Assembly: GCF_001904655.1 (NCBI RefSeq)
Contig: NZ_MRCC01000025.1
Coordinates: 1 to 46,556 of the forward strand
Length of the DNA stretch: 46,556 nucleotides
Reading direction: 5' to 3'
Source: Chroogloeocystis siderophila 5.2 s.c.1
GTDB taxonomy: Bacteria; Cyanobacteriota; Cyanobacteriia; Cyanobacteriales; Chroococcidiopsidaceae
Under the pieces are notes generated by a model. The model had not been told where the DNA came from. It saw only the letters and a program-made list of their open reading frames with translations, and ran no database searches. Positions 1 to 8,457 of this stretch are shown here, piece after piece. Made by a program: the position numbers and the translations under genes. Every line of letters starts with the position of its first letter. The first letter of the stretch is position 1.

Positions 1-291
1 CAATGATGCGCTTTCGCGTCTTTGTAGAGTTGTTGTCATACTTTTATGATTGCTTGGTGTTATTTTTCAAACTCAAGTCAGGTAGATATACTACCCACTT
101 TTATAGCTTAAAGCCTGTATTGAGATTTGTAAATTATTTAAATATAATTTTTGCTTATAGAGCATATTTAATTTTCTTTTGTTTTAGCTTTGATTGGGGA
201 CACTTAACAAAGCACTGCATGGCTTTGGTTCAACCTGCGCACTTGAGCATAAATCACATTGAGCTAGAAGTCTGTAGTTTTTTTTGACACA
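1..291. other. Intergenic, no recognisable gene
   Basis: AT-rich leading stretch downstream of the HIT gene. A short open frame at 3-287 has a composition like non-coding DNA and resembles no family I know, so I do not call it a gene. No clear terminator or promoter is visible. Confidence 0.5.
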
Positions 292-648
<357 letters not shown>

Positions 649-699
649 TTATATGTGATTCTGCTAGAGATTCTAAAGGGTTATTGTTCGGGAATAAAG

Positions 700-2223
700 A
701 TGTTAGCGCGGGTTTGGAGTGCATCAATTGTCGGTATTGATGCTTTAAAAGTGGGTGTAGAAATCGATGTATCTGGTGGTTTACCAGGAATTGTGGTTGT
801 CGGACTTCCTGATGCAGCAGTACAAGAATCGCGGGAAAGGGTGAAAACAGCACTCAAGAATGCTGGATATGCTTTCCCGATGCGCAAAATTGTGATTAAT
901 TTAACGCCTGCTGATGTGCGGAAAGAAGGTCCAAGCTTTGATTTACCAATTAGTGTTGGTATATTAGCGGCATCTGAGCAAATCAGCGCTCAACTTTTAG
1001 GAGACTATCTTTTTTTGGGTGAAGTCTCGCTTGATGGTTCGCTGCGTTCAATTGCAGGAGTTTTACCGATCGCAGCTGCTGCCCAGAAACTTGGTATTGT
1101 CGGTTTAGTAGTACCTGTTGATAATGCCGAAGAAGCTGCACTTATTCAAGATGTATCAGTTTACGGTTTTAAGCATTTGTCTGAGGTGGCTGATTTTCTC
1201 AATAACCCGCAGCGCTATCAGCCAGTCAAGAGTGATATACAACACTTAGGAAAGACCCGCTCATACAGTGGAGACTTGAAAGATGTAAAAGGTCAAGCAC
1301 ACGCACGCAGGGCGCTAGAAATTGCCGCTGCGGGAGGACATAACTTAATTTTCGTAGGACCACCAGGAAGTGGCAAAACAATGCTTGCGCGTCGCCTACC
1401 AGGAATTCTACCACCGTTGAGTTTTGCTGAAGCTTTGGAAGCAACGCAGATTTACTCGGTTGCTGGGTTGTTGAAAAATCGCGGTTCTTTAGTGCGCGAT
1501 CGCCCGTTTCGCAGTCCTCATCATTCGGCTTCTGGTCCGTCGCTGGTTGGTGGAGGTAGTTTTCCGCGTCCTGGAGAAATTTCCCTGGCACACCACGGTG
1601 TATTATTTTTGGACGAACTGACAGAATTTAAACGCGATGTTTTAGAATTCTTACGCCAGCCACTAGAAGATGGCTATGTTACCGTATCGCGTACGCGGCA
1701 ATCTGTTGTTTTTCCAGCGCAGTTTACCTTGGTTGCAAGTACGAATCCTTGTCCTTGCGGTTATTATGGAGATTCAATTCAACCGTGTACTTGTTCGCCA
1801 CGCCAAAGAGAGCAATACTGGGCAAAACTATCGGGTCCATTGATGGATCGAATTGATTTACAAGTTGCGGTGAATCGTCTGAAGCCAGAAGAAATTACGC
1901 AACAGCCCAACGGAGAACCATCAAGTAGTGTGCGACACCGAGTCGAAGCCGCACGCGATCGCGCACTCAAGCGCTTCAATGATGCAAAAATTCGCTGTAA
2001 TGCGGCTATGCAAAGTAGTGACTTAAGGACTTGGTGTCAATTAGATACTGCTGCAACGACTTTACTTGAAGGCGCAATTAGAAAATTAGGCTTATCTGCA
2101 CGAGCAAGCGATCGCATCCTCAAAGTAGCGCGGACGGTTGCTGATTTAGCTGGCGATGAAGATTTGCAAGTTCATCATGTTGCTGAAGCGATTCAGTATC
2201 GTACCATCGACAGAATGCAGTAA
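700..2223 (+). CDS. yifB: YifB/ComM family Mg-chelatase-like AAA+ ATPase
   Basis: 507 residues from the ATG at 700. The frame stays open upstream to 520, but that extension overlaps the divergent HIT gene, and the family begins with MLARVWSASIVGIDA as seen here. The N-terminal ChlI/Lon-like fold (about residues 20-140) is followed by a AAA+ module with Walker A GPPGSGKT at residues 220-227 and Walker B VLFLDEL, then the C-terminal Mg_chelatase_C region. A cysteine-rich insert (NPCPCGYYGD...CTC) typical of the family is present. In naturally transformable bacteria the ComM members act as branch-migration helicases during transformation; that role here is inference. It is not the chlorophyll Mg-chelatase subunit itself. 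Confidence 0.93.
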   Translation: MLARVWSASIVGIDALKVGVEIDVSGGLPGIVVVGLPDAAVQESRERVKTALKNAGYAFPMRKIVINLTPADVRKEGPSFDLPISVGILAASEQISAQLLGDYLFLGEVSLDGSLRSIAGVLPIAAAAQKLGIVGLVVPVDNAEEAALIQDVSVYGFKHLSEVADFLNNPQRYQPVKSDIQHLGKTRSYSGDLKDVKGQAHARRALEIAAAGGHNLIFVGPPGSGKTMLARRLPGILPPLSFAEALEATQIYSVAGLLKNRGSLVRDRPFRSPHHSASGPSLVGGGSFPRPGEISLAHHGVLFLDELTEFKRDVLEFLRQPLEDGYVTVSRTRQSVVFPAQFTLVASTNPCPCGYYGDSIQPCTCSPRQREQYWAKLSGPLMDRIDLQVAVNRLKPEEITQQPNGEPSSSVRHRVEAARDRALKRFNDAKIRCNAAMQSSDLRTWCQLDTAATTLLEGAIRKLGLSARASDRILKVARTVADLAGDEDLQVHHVAEAIQYRTIDRMQ

Positions 2224-2501
2224 ATTTTTATTAAAAGTAATACTTGTTTTCATTTTAACAAAATTGCTATTTTAATTTAAATATTATTTATATTGTTTGA
2301 TAAAACTAAACTTACTTAAATATCCCGCTCAAGCATTCATTACAACAGATAATTAATGCATTTCGGCTATCCATCTTGCGGGGGTAGTTATTGCACTGCA
2401 TTGTTTTGTAGAATTTCCAAGGTTTCTCTCATTGCATAAAGCTCACACTTGAGATTGCAATCAAACATTTTATTGTGAGGCTCTAAATAGGAAAAAATCA
2501 A

Positions 2502-3842
2502 ATGCAACCTTGGCTGATTATACTTTTACTAATTTCGGTCGCTTTTATTGTTTTTTCTACCACAAAGCTCAAGCTTCATCCATTTCTGGCTTTAATTTTT
2601 GCTGCTTTAGGTTTCGGCATTCTAGCAGGAATGCCATTAGATGAAGTTGTTGAATCAGTCTCTGATGGGTTTGGGAGAACACTGGGTTCAATCGGGATTG
2701 TGATTGTTGCTGGTATCATTCTGGGAACTTTCTTAGAAAAATCAGGTGGGGCGTTTACCTTAGCAGATAGCGTACTGAAGCTAACAAAAAGAAAGAATGT
2801 ACCGCTAGCAATGGCAATTATTGGTTACATTGTGGCAATTCCAGTATTTTGTGATTCGGGATTTGTGATTTTATCACCGTTAAATAAGGCATTGACCAAA
2901 AAAGCAGGAATGTCTTTAGCCGTGAGTGCGATCGCCCTAAGTCTAGGATTGTATGCAACACACACGATGGTACCACCAACCCCAGGACCAATCGCCGCTG
3001 CTGGATTACTCGAAGCTGATTTAGGACTAGTCATTGTTTGGGGATTAGCCGTTTCGATACCTGCTTTATTAATCGGTTGGCTATTTGCCTTAAGATTTGG
3101 TAGCCGTACGTATATTGATCCAGAACCAGAATTTAGCGAAGCAGAAATTAATCAAATTATGCAGGAAGGTCCTTCGGCAATCCAGGCTTTCTTACCAATT
3201 GCGATTCCAATTGTGCTGATCTTAGCTAAATCGATAGCCGATTACCCAACGAACCCGTTAGGTGAAGGGTTCTTACAAACTTTTGTGAGTTTTGTTGGCA
3301 CCCCTTTAATTGCTTTACTTATTGGCGTCCTCATTTCCTGGAGTTTGCCCAAAAAGTTTAATTGAGAACTGCTTTCGGATCGCGGTTGGGTAGGAAAAGC
3401 ATTACTCGACTCCGCAGCAATTATCTTGATTACAGGTGCTGGTGGTGCGTTTGGGAGAGTTTTGCAAAATTCTGGGATTGCTGAAGTGATTGGTAAGAAC
3501 TTAGCCGGAGGAAATTTAGGCATCTTTTTACCGTTTATCATTTCCTCTGGAATTAAAACTGCGCAAGGTTCTTCGACAGTTGCGATTGTGACAACAGCAA
3601 CATTGCTAGCACCGTTAGTCGGAGTTCTCAATCTCGATGCACCGATTGATCGAGCACTAACTGTAGTTGCGATCGGGGCTGGGGCGATGGTTGTATCGCA
3701 CGCTAATGACAGCTATTTTTGGGTGGTTTCGCAGTTTTCTCGGATGACGACTGAACAAGCATTCAAGCTGCAAACTTTGGGGACTTTGACTGAAGGCGTT
3801 GCCGCAGGAATTATTGTTTGGATTATTAGTCTTGTAACTTAA
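2502..3842 (+). pseudogene. GntP-family gluconate/organic acid permease interrupted by an in-frame TGA
   Basis: A multi-membrane-spanning protein of the GntP family (gluconate and related sugar-acid or hydroxy-acid:H+ symport). Residues 1-287 and 309-446 lie in the same frame and together give 446 residues, the normal length. They are separated only by a TGA at 3363-3365, between SWSLPKKFN and ELLSDRGWVGK. Nothing is missing on either side, so one substitution (for example CGA to TGA, arginine to stop) explains the break. An internal start at 3426 could make only the C-terminal third, which should not work alone. It may be a recent pseudogene, a sequencing error, or a readthrough case. The start at 2502 follows an AGGA-like element. 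The stretch at 2224-2501 upstream is AT-rich with no gene. Confidence 0.85.
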
Positions 3843-3853
3843 TCCTAGAGTTT

Positions 3854-4028
3854 CATAGCAGAGGTCAGGATTAAAAGTAAGTTGGGGTGGAAGTTCTGAG
3901 CCTTTATTCTAACTGGCTTTTATAGCCCTAGTTAATAGAGTTAGGACATTATCGAAGCTTGTATTGACTTCTCTAAGGGGAGTTTAACCCTGATCCCTGA
4001 CCTCTGACCCCTACTATCGCTAGCCATA
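3854..4028 (-). repeat. Dispersed intergenic repeat, copy A, with inverted ends
   Basis: A non-coding element whose two ends are imperfect inverted repeats: AGCAGAGGTCAGGATTA near 3858 and the complementary TTAACCCTGATCCCTGACCTCTG-like end near 3983-4005. Its inner 90 bases, read on the minus strand, match copies at 11742-11830 and 12535-12610 through shared blocks such as AATGTCCTAACTCTATT and GGCTATAAAA. No transposase is present, so a small non-autonomous (MITE-like) element is possible. Confidence 0.6.
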
Positions 4029-4079
4029 GCGCAGTTGTTGGGGCTTTGGACTCATCAAGTTTATTGAGCTAGCCTTAAA

Positions 4080-5453
4080 TTAGTCACTGCACATCGACGA
4101 TCCATCCTCGCGGTGACGACGCATAGAAGTGGGTGCAATTCCTGCGGCTTTACGGTATTTGGCAACTGTTCTACGAGCGATGGAAAGATGATAGCGAAGC
4201 TTTAAAAGTTGGACAAGTTGTTCGTCAGTGTAAGGCTGATCGGCAGATTCTTCCGCGACAGCTTGTAGGAGGAGTTGTTGAATTTGTTGGGGTGTACGTC
4301 CGCCTACAGACACTGGAACGCACAACGATGCTAAGGGAATTGTGCGATCGCGCGTTCCACACACGCGCAAATACCTACCACGTACAATTCTACTGACGGT
4401 GGCGTTACTCAATCCCACCGATTGCGCGACAATTTGTTGCGGTGTGGGAATTAAATCTAACGCATCTTGGCTATGTAAAAAAGCTTTTTGGCGTTCGACT
4501 AGAAACTGTCCGACTTTGAGCAAATTTTCTTGCCATTGATCGAGCGCTGTGAGTAAACTTTGCGCTTTTTGTAGCAGATTTTCTAAACGTTGTTTGTTTT
4601 GTGCTTTTGCTTGCGGTTGCTGTAACAAATGAATTGCTTCTTGATTAAGACAAAATCGCTGACGCGGTTGCGCGATTAAAGAAACTTGCCAAGTTTGATG
4701 GACTGTCAGTTCTGCTTGTAAATCAGGTGTGATAATGGGTGTATTGCTGTAACCAAAGTTTCTTGCAGGGCGCGGTTCTAAAGTTTGAATTTGCGCGATC
4801 GCCACTTGCAAATCTTTGTAAGTTATTTTAGTAGACAGTTGCAATGAACTGTTCAGTTGTTGCCGTAGTCTTTCACAATTCTCAATCGCCGTCGAAGAAT
4901 TACCAACACAATCGGCTAATTCTTCTAAGTAGTCGCAAATCAAGATTTTAGCAAGATCCTCTGTACAATCTTGAAGTTGTAATAGCAAACATTCGCGTAA
5001 CGAACGCGCGCCAATTCCTGGTGGATCGAGACTTTGCAGGATTGGTACGCATCTTTCTAGTTCTTGAGGACTCCAAGAAGTCCCTTTTGTCCAAGTTTCG
5101 GGAGTTTGTTCTAAGTATCCTGCACTCGATAACCACTGGGTAAGATAAATTAGTGCTTCGCGTTGCTGAGTTGAAATTGACAACGCGGCGATCTGTCCGT
5201 ATAAATGCTCTTGTATTGTTGAACTTGCGGCTTGGACATCGTACCACTGTGGTAAAACGTCGCTAATAAGCGAGTCGCGTTCTTCTGTCGGTGTTTCCAG
5301 TAAAAACGGGTTTTCCTTTGCTTCCGCTTGCAGATGTTTAATCACTTGGTTGCGATCGCAAGACAGCAAGCGCACGAGTTGCCGTAATGTAGGATAAAGA
5401 ACAGTATCCGTTTGCAAGCGCGTTGTCAGTGACTGGGTAGAACCAATAACCAT
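4080..5453 (-). CDS. rpoN: RNA polymerase sigma-54 factor
   Basis: 457 residues, a normal length for sigma-54. Three regions are visible. Region I near the N-terminus is diverged (LYPTLRQLVRLL where most members have MTPQLQQAIRLL) but ends in the usual NPFLLE. The core-binding domain has LDPPGIGARSLRECLLLQL and LEPRPARNF. The C-terminal DNA-binding domain has a helix-turn-helix (TPQQIVAQSVGLSNATVSRI) and an RpoN box ARRTVAKYR at residues 426-434, which reads the -24 element. Sigma-54 recruits core polymerase to -24/-12 promoters and needs an ATP-hydrolysing activator to melt DNA; such an activator is encoded 3 bases upstream. Three GCGATCGC octamers (4344, 4795, 5352) suggest long residence in a cyanobacterial genome. 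It is the last gene of the kinase-activator-rpoN operon. Confidence 0.95.
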   Translation of the reverse strand: MVIGSTQSLTTRLQTDTVLYPTLRQLVRLLSCDRNQVIKHLQAEAKENPFLLETPTEERDSLISDVLPQWYDVQAASSTIQEHLYGQIAALSISTQQREALIYLTQWLSSAGYLEQTPETWTKGTSWSPQELERCVPILQSLDPPGIGARSLRECLLLQLQDCTEDLAKILICDYLEELADCVGNSSTAIENCERLRQQLNSSLQLSTKITYKDLQVAIAQIQTLEPRPARNFGYSNTPIITPDLQAELTVHQTWQVSLIAQPRQRFCLNQEAIHLLQQPQAKAQNKQRLENLLQKAQSLLTALDQWQENLLKVGQFLVERQKAFLHSQDALDLIPTPQQIVAQSVGLSNATVSRIVRGRYLRVCGTRDRTIPLASLCVPVSVGGRTPQQIQQLLLQAVAEESADQPYTDEQLVQLLKLRYHLSIARRTVAKYRKAAGIAPTSMRRHREDGSSMCSD

Positions 5454-5456
5454 ACG

Positions 5457-6779
5457 CTATAAATTCCACTGCTGGCGTTTCTGAATAAACGTTTGCTGAT
5501 CCAAACCTAACGCTTTATGTGGTTCTTGCGGATCGAGGAGTAACGCGCGACGAATCAAATCTTGTTCGAGTTGCGCTACAGCTTGCGCTAAGTTGAGTTG
5601 AGGTTGCTCGTTTTGCGTAAAAATAAGATGTTCGGGTAAAATGGGTCGTCCGCCGGAAAGAACAGCGGCGCGTTCGAGAATGTTTTGTAACTCGCGGACG
5701 TTTCCTGGAAACGGATAACTTTGGAGTTTTTTCATTGCTGTTTCGGCAATCGCTAAACTCGGATACCCTTGCTTCAAGGCAATTCGACTTAAAAAATGTT
5801 GCGTGAGAAGATTGATATCTTCTATGCGATCGCGCAACGCAGGTAATTCTACTCGTACAACATTCAAGCGATAATACAAATCTTCACGAAATTGGTTACT
5901 ACGTACCATTTCTTCTAAGTTACGATTCGTTGCTGCTAAAATGCGCACATCTACTGTACGTGTTTGGTTACTTCCTAAGCGTTCAAATGAGCGATCTTGT
6001 AAAACACGCAATAATTTACTTTGAATCACTGGCGTTAGTTCGCCAATTTCATCTAAAAATAGAGTTCCGCCATTCGCTTGCTCAAAACGACCGATGCGCA
6101 GGTGATCTGCACCCGTAAACGCGCCTTTTTCGTGTCCAAACAATTCGGCTTCTAATAAATGTTCTGGAAGCGCTGCGCAATTAACTTTGACTAATGGTCC
6201 TTTACTACGCGAACTCGTCGTGTGAAGCATCGACGCGACCAATTCTTTACCTGTACCCGATTCGCCTAAAAGGATTACCGTAGAATCACCTTGAGCGATT
6301 CGACCAATGAGTTTAAAGACATTTTGCATCAACGGCGATCGCCCTAGCATTTCGTCGGCGTTTTGACTGAGCGTTTCAGCACTGATGCGGTAAACTGATG
6401 CTTGATGATGCGAAAGTGCTTTTTTGGTAAGCTCGACTAAAGTATCTAAATCAAATGGTTTGGTTAAATAATCGTAGGCACCTAACTGCATAGCTTCAAT
6501 CGCAGTCCGGCTTGTACCATACGCAGTCATTACAATTACAGGTAGCTCAAAGAGTATTTTGCCTAAGTTTTTTAATACGGTCATTCCCTGCGTGCGTGGC
6601 ATTTTTAAGTCGAGAAACACTAAGTCAAGGCGATCGCCTAGCGCAATACTATCTTTAATAATTTTTAATCCTTGGCTACCGTCTTTTGCTTCAATAATGG
6701 TGTGACCTTCATCTTGCAGTATTTGTGCCATCGCCTGACGCAACGGTTTTTCATCATCAATAATGAAAATTTTTGCCAT
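5457..6779 (-). CDS. NtrC-type sigma-54-dependent response regulator
   Basis: 440 residues from MAKIFIIDDE; an ATG six codons earlier exists, but this start fits the receiver fold. A CheY-like receiver (1-120, acidic pocket D8/D9, phospho-acceptor D57, K107) is followed by a AAA+ sigma-54 activation domain with Walker A GESGTGKE (172-179), the sigma-54-contacting loop GAFTGA (219-224) and Walker B GTLFLDEIGE. The C-terminus keeps a Fis-like segment (LEQDLIRRALLL...LGLDQQTFIQKRQQWNL), but the stretch between its two parts is shorter than in typical NtrC proteins, so DNA binding may be weak or altered. It overlaps the end of the kinase gene by 23 bases and stops 3 bases before rpoN, implying one transcript and coupled translation. 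The presumed role is to melt sigma-54 promoters when phosphorylated. Confidence 0.95.
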   Translation of the reverse strand: MAKIFIIDDEKPLRQAMAQILQDEGHTIIEAKDGSQGLKIIKDSIALGDRLDLVFLDLKMPRTQGMTVLKNLGKILFELPVIVMTAYGTSRTAIEAMQLGAYDYLTKPFDLDTLVELTKKALSHHQASVYRISAETLSQNADEMLGRSPLMQNVFKLIGRIAQGDSTVILLGESGTGKELVASMLHTTSSRSKGPLVKVNCAALPEHLLEAELFGHEKGAFTGADHLRIGRFEQANGGTLFLDEIGELTPVIQSKLLRVLQDRSFERLGSNQTRTVDVRILAATNRNLEEMVRSNQFREDLYYRLNVVRVELPALRDRIEDINLLTQHFLSRIALKQGYPSLAIAETAMKKLQSYPFPGNVRELQNILERAAVLSGGRPILPEHLIFTQNEQPQLNLAQAVAQLEQDLIRRALLLDPQEPHKALGLDQQTFIQKRQQWNL

Positions 6780-8259
6780 ATTGTGAATTAGTAACAAGTG
6801 CTACTTGGTCTAATGGTAAATACACACTAAACTTTGTCCAGCCAGGGCGCGACTGTAAATCGATATATCCTCCGTGATGCGTCACAATTTCATGGCTGAT
6901 TGCTAGTCCTAATCCAGTTCCATCAGCTTTAGTCGAGTAAAACGGGTCAAAAATTCGTTCTTGTTGTTCTGGCAGAATTCCGACACCGCGATCTTCTACC
7001 CATACAATTAAATATTTATCTTGTTGTTCTACTCCCACTTTGACTTCTCCAGACAGAAAACTCGCTTGAATCGCATTGAGAATTAAATTTAAGACAACTT
7101 GTTCAATGCCGCGACGTTGTAGTGAAATTTCTGGTAGTGGTTCGGGTGCGGGGAAATACGTTAAATCAATATTTTGTTGTTCCGCTTGGGGGCGCAGTAA
7201 GGAAACAGATTCAATCGCGATCGCTTCTAAGGAAACATTGACAAATTCTTCTTCTTGTTGGGTTTTATCGAAGTAAAGTAACCTTTTGACTAATGTTTCC
7301 AAGCGATCTACTTGCTCTAGTAAACTAGGAATTGGTAAATTGATAATATCTTGCTTGTGTAGCTGCCGCTTAACATATTGTAAATTGAGGCGCATACTGG
7401 CTAAAGGATTACGCACTTCATGCGCGACACCCGCAACAAGCTGTCCTAACGAAGCTAAGCGATCCATCCGTCGCAATCGCTGTTCTAACTCTTTACGACG
7501 CTGTTGCATTGTATTAATTGATGCTCCTACTTGTCCCATTTCAGCAGGAAGTGGCGGAATGAGATTGGCTTTACCTTGTTCAATTGCTTTAATACCTTGT
7601 TGTAATTGCAGTACCCCAGTGCGTAATTGTACTGTGATATAAACAGTCCACCCGACAACGCACAAGACCATCACGATCACCAGTGTCGTGAGGAGTTGCG
7701 ATCGCGCATCCGTCGATCGTGGAATCCGCTTCATCGTCCACACTGCGCCATCAAACGGCAAAGGATCGGCACGTAGGACAACAATATCGAGTTGCGGATA
7801 AAGTACCATTTCCTGTGGTAAGTGCTGCCGACTTGCACTTGCAACTAATTCCAAAATTTTGCCTTTTTCCGCAGGGGGAATATCGCGTTTAGGAACAGGT
7901 CCGCCGTGCGTAGGATATGCATAACCTAAGAGTTGATTCTCACTATAGATGTAAAAACCGCCTTCGACTCGCGGAAAGTCACTCAACGCTGCATATGATA
8001 ACTTCCAAAGATAGTTATCCCACTTCTTGCCGACAAGGATAGGGCTGCGACTGGGATTTCCTTCCCAAAAGTGTTGCATCAAGCGCGCATTCGCACGCGC
8101 TAACTCGCCTTGCGTTCGGGCTGCGATCGCACTTTCCCGACTATGAAATAACTCTGCTAATAGCCACAACGCCGCTCCACCCAAGCATAAAAATAGCGCG
8201 ATGAGAATTGTTAATTGTTGCTGAAGTGTCCAACGTTGCGGGACAATATTCTTTGTCAT
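6757..8259 (-). CDS. NtrB/AtoS-like membrane sensor histidine kinase
   Basis: 500 residues. One membrane helix near residues 15-35 and another near 187-210 flank a periplasmic sensor of about 150 residues with no family I recognise. A HAMP-like linker follows, then HisKA with phospho-acceptor H280 in AHEVRNPLASMRLNLQY, and HATPase_c with N box (LNLILNAIQAS), G1 (VEDRGVGI), F box (FDPFYSTK) and G2 (GTGLGLAIS). The H-box form and FYSTK are those of kinases that partner NtrC-type regulators, which agrees with the next gene. It heads the operon. The 198-base leader has no strong Shine-Dalgarno sequence and no -24/-12 promoter that I can find, so the operon is probably not sigma-54 autoregulated. 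Confidence 0.93.
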   Translation of the reverse strand: MTKNIVPQRWTLQQQLTILIALFLCLGGAALWLLAELFHSRESAIAARTQGELARANARLMQHFWEGNPSRSPILVGKKWDNYLWKLSYAALSDFPRVEGGFYIYSENQLLGYAYPTHGGPVPKRDIPPAEKGKILELVASASRQHLPQEMVLYPQLDIVVLRADPLPFDGAVWTMKRIPRSTDARSQLLTTLVIVMVLCVVGWTVYITVQLRTGVLQLQQGIKAIEQGKANLIPPLPAEMGQVGASINTMQQRRKELEQRLRRMDRLASLGQLVAGVAHEVRNPLASMRLNLQYVKRQLHKQDIINLPIPSLLEQVDRLETLVKRLLYFDKTQQEEEFVNVSLEAIAIESVSLLRPQAEQQNIDLTYFPAPEPLPEISLQRRGIEQVVLNLILNAIQASFLSGEVKVGVEQQDKYLIVWVEDRGVGILPEQQERIFDPFYSTKADGTGLGLAISHEIVTHHGGYIDLQSRPGWTKFSVYLPLDQVALVTNSQYGKNFHY

Positions 8260-8457
8260 TTACGTTGTGATGTATAGCACTTGGTTGGAATGACTACTAC
8301 GCATATTTTCCTTAATTACTAATATGACTTATTATCTCTAAGCAAGATGATACAAACTTTGTGAAATAAGTAGGTTAATGGTGCAAGTTCAGCTATTAGT
8401 TTCCTCTACGCTAAAGAGAATTGTGGTTGCTTTTTTGTCCTACTTTGCCTAAATCAT

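Noticed and set aside
3-287. 94-codon open frame at the left edge
   Set aside because: AT-rich, no family resemblance, no ribosome-binding site, and composition typical of a spacer.
2379-2396. TTGCA preceded by GG at the right spacing upstream of the GntP gene
   Set aside because: The -24 half is a G-run with no further match to TGGCAC.
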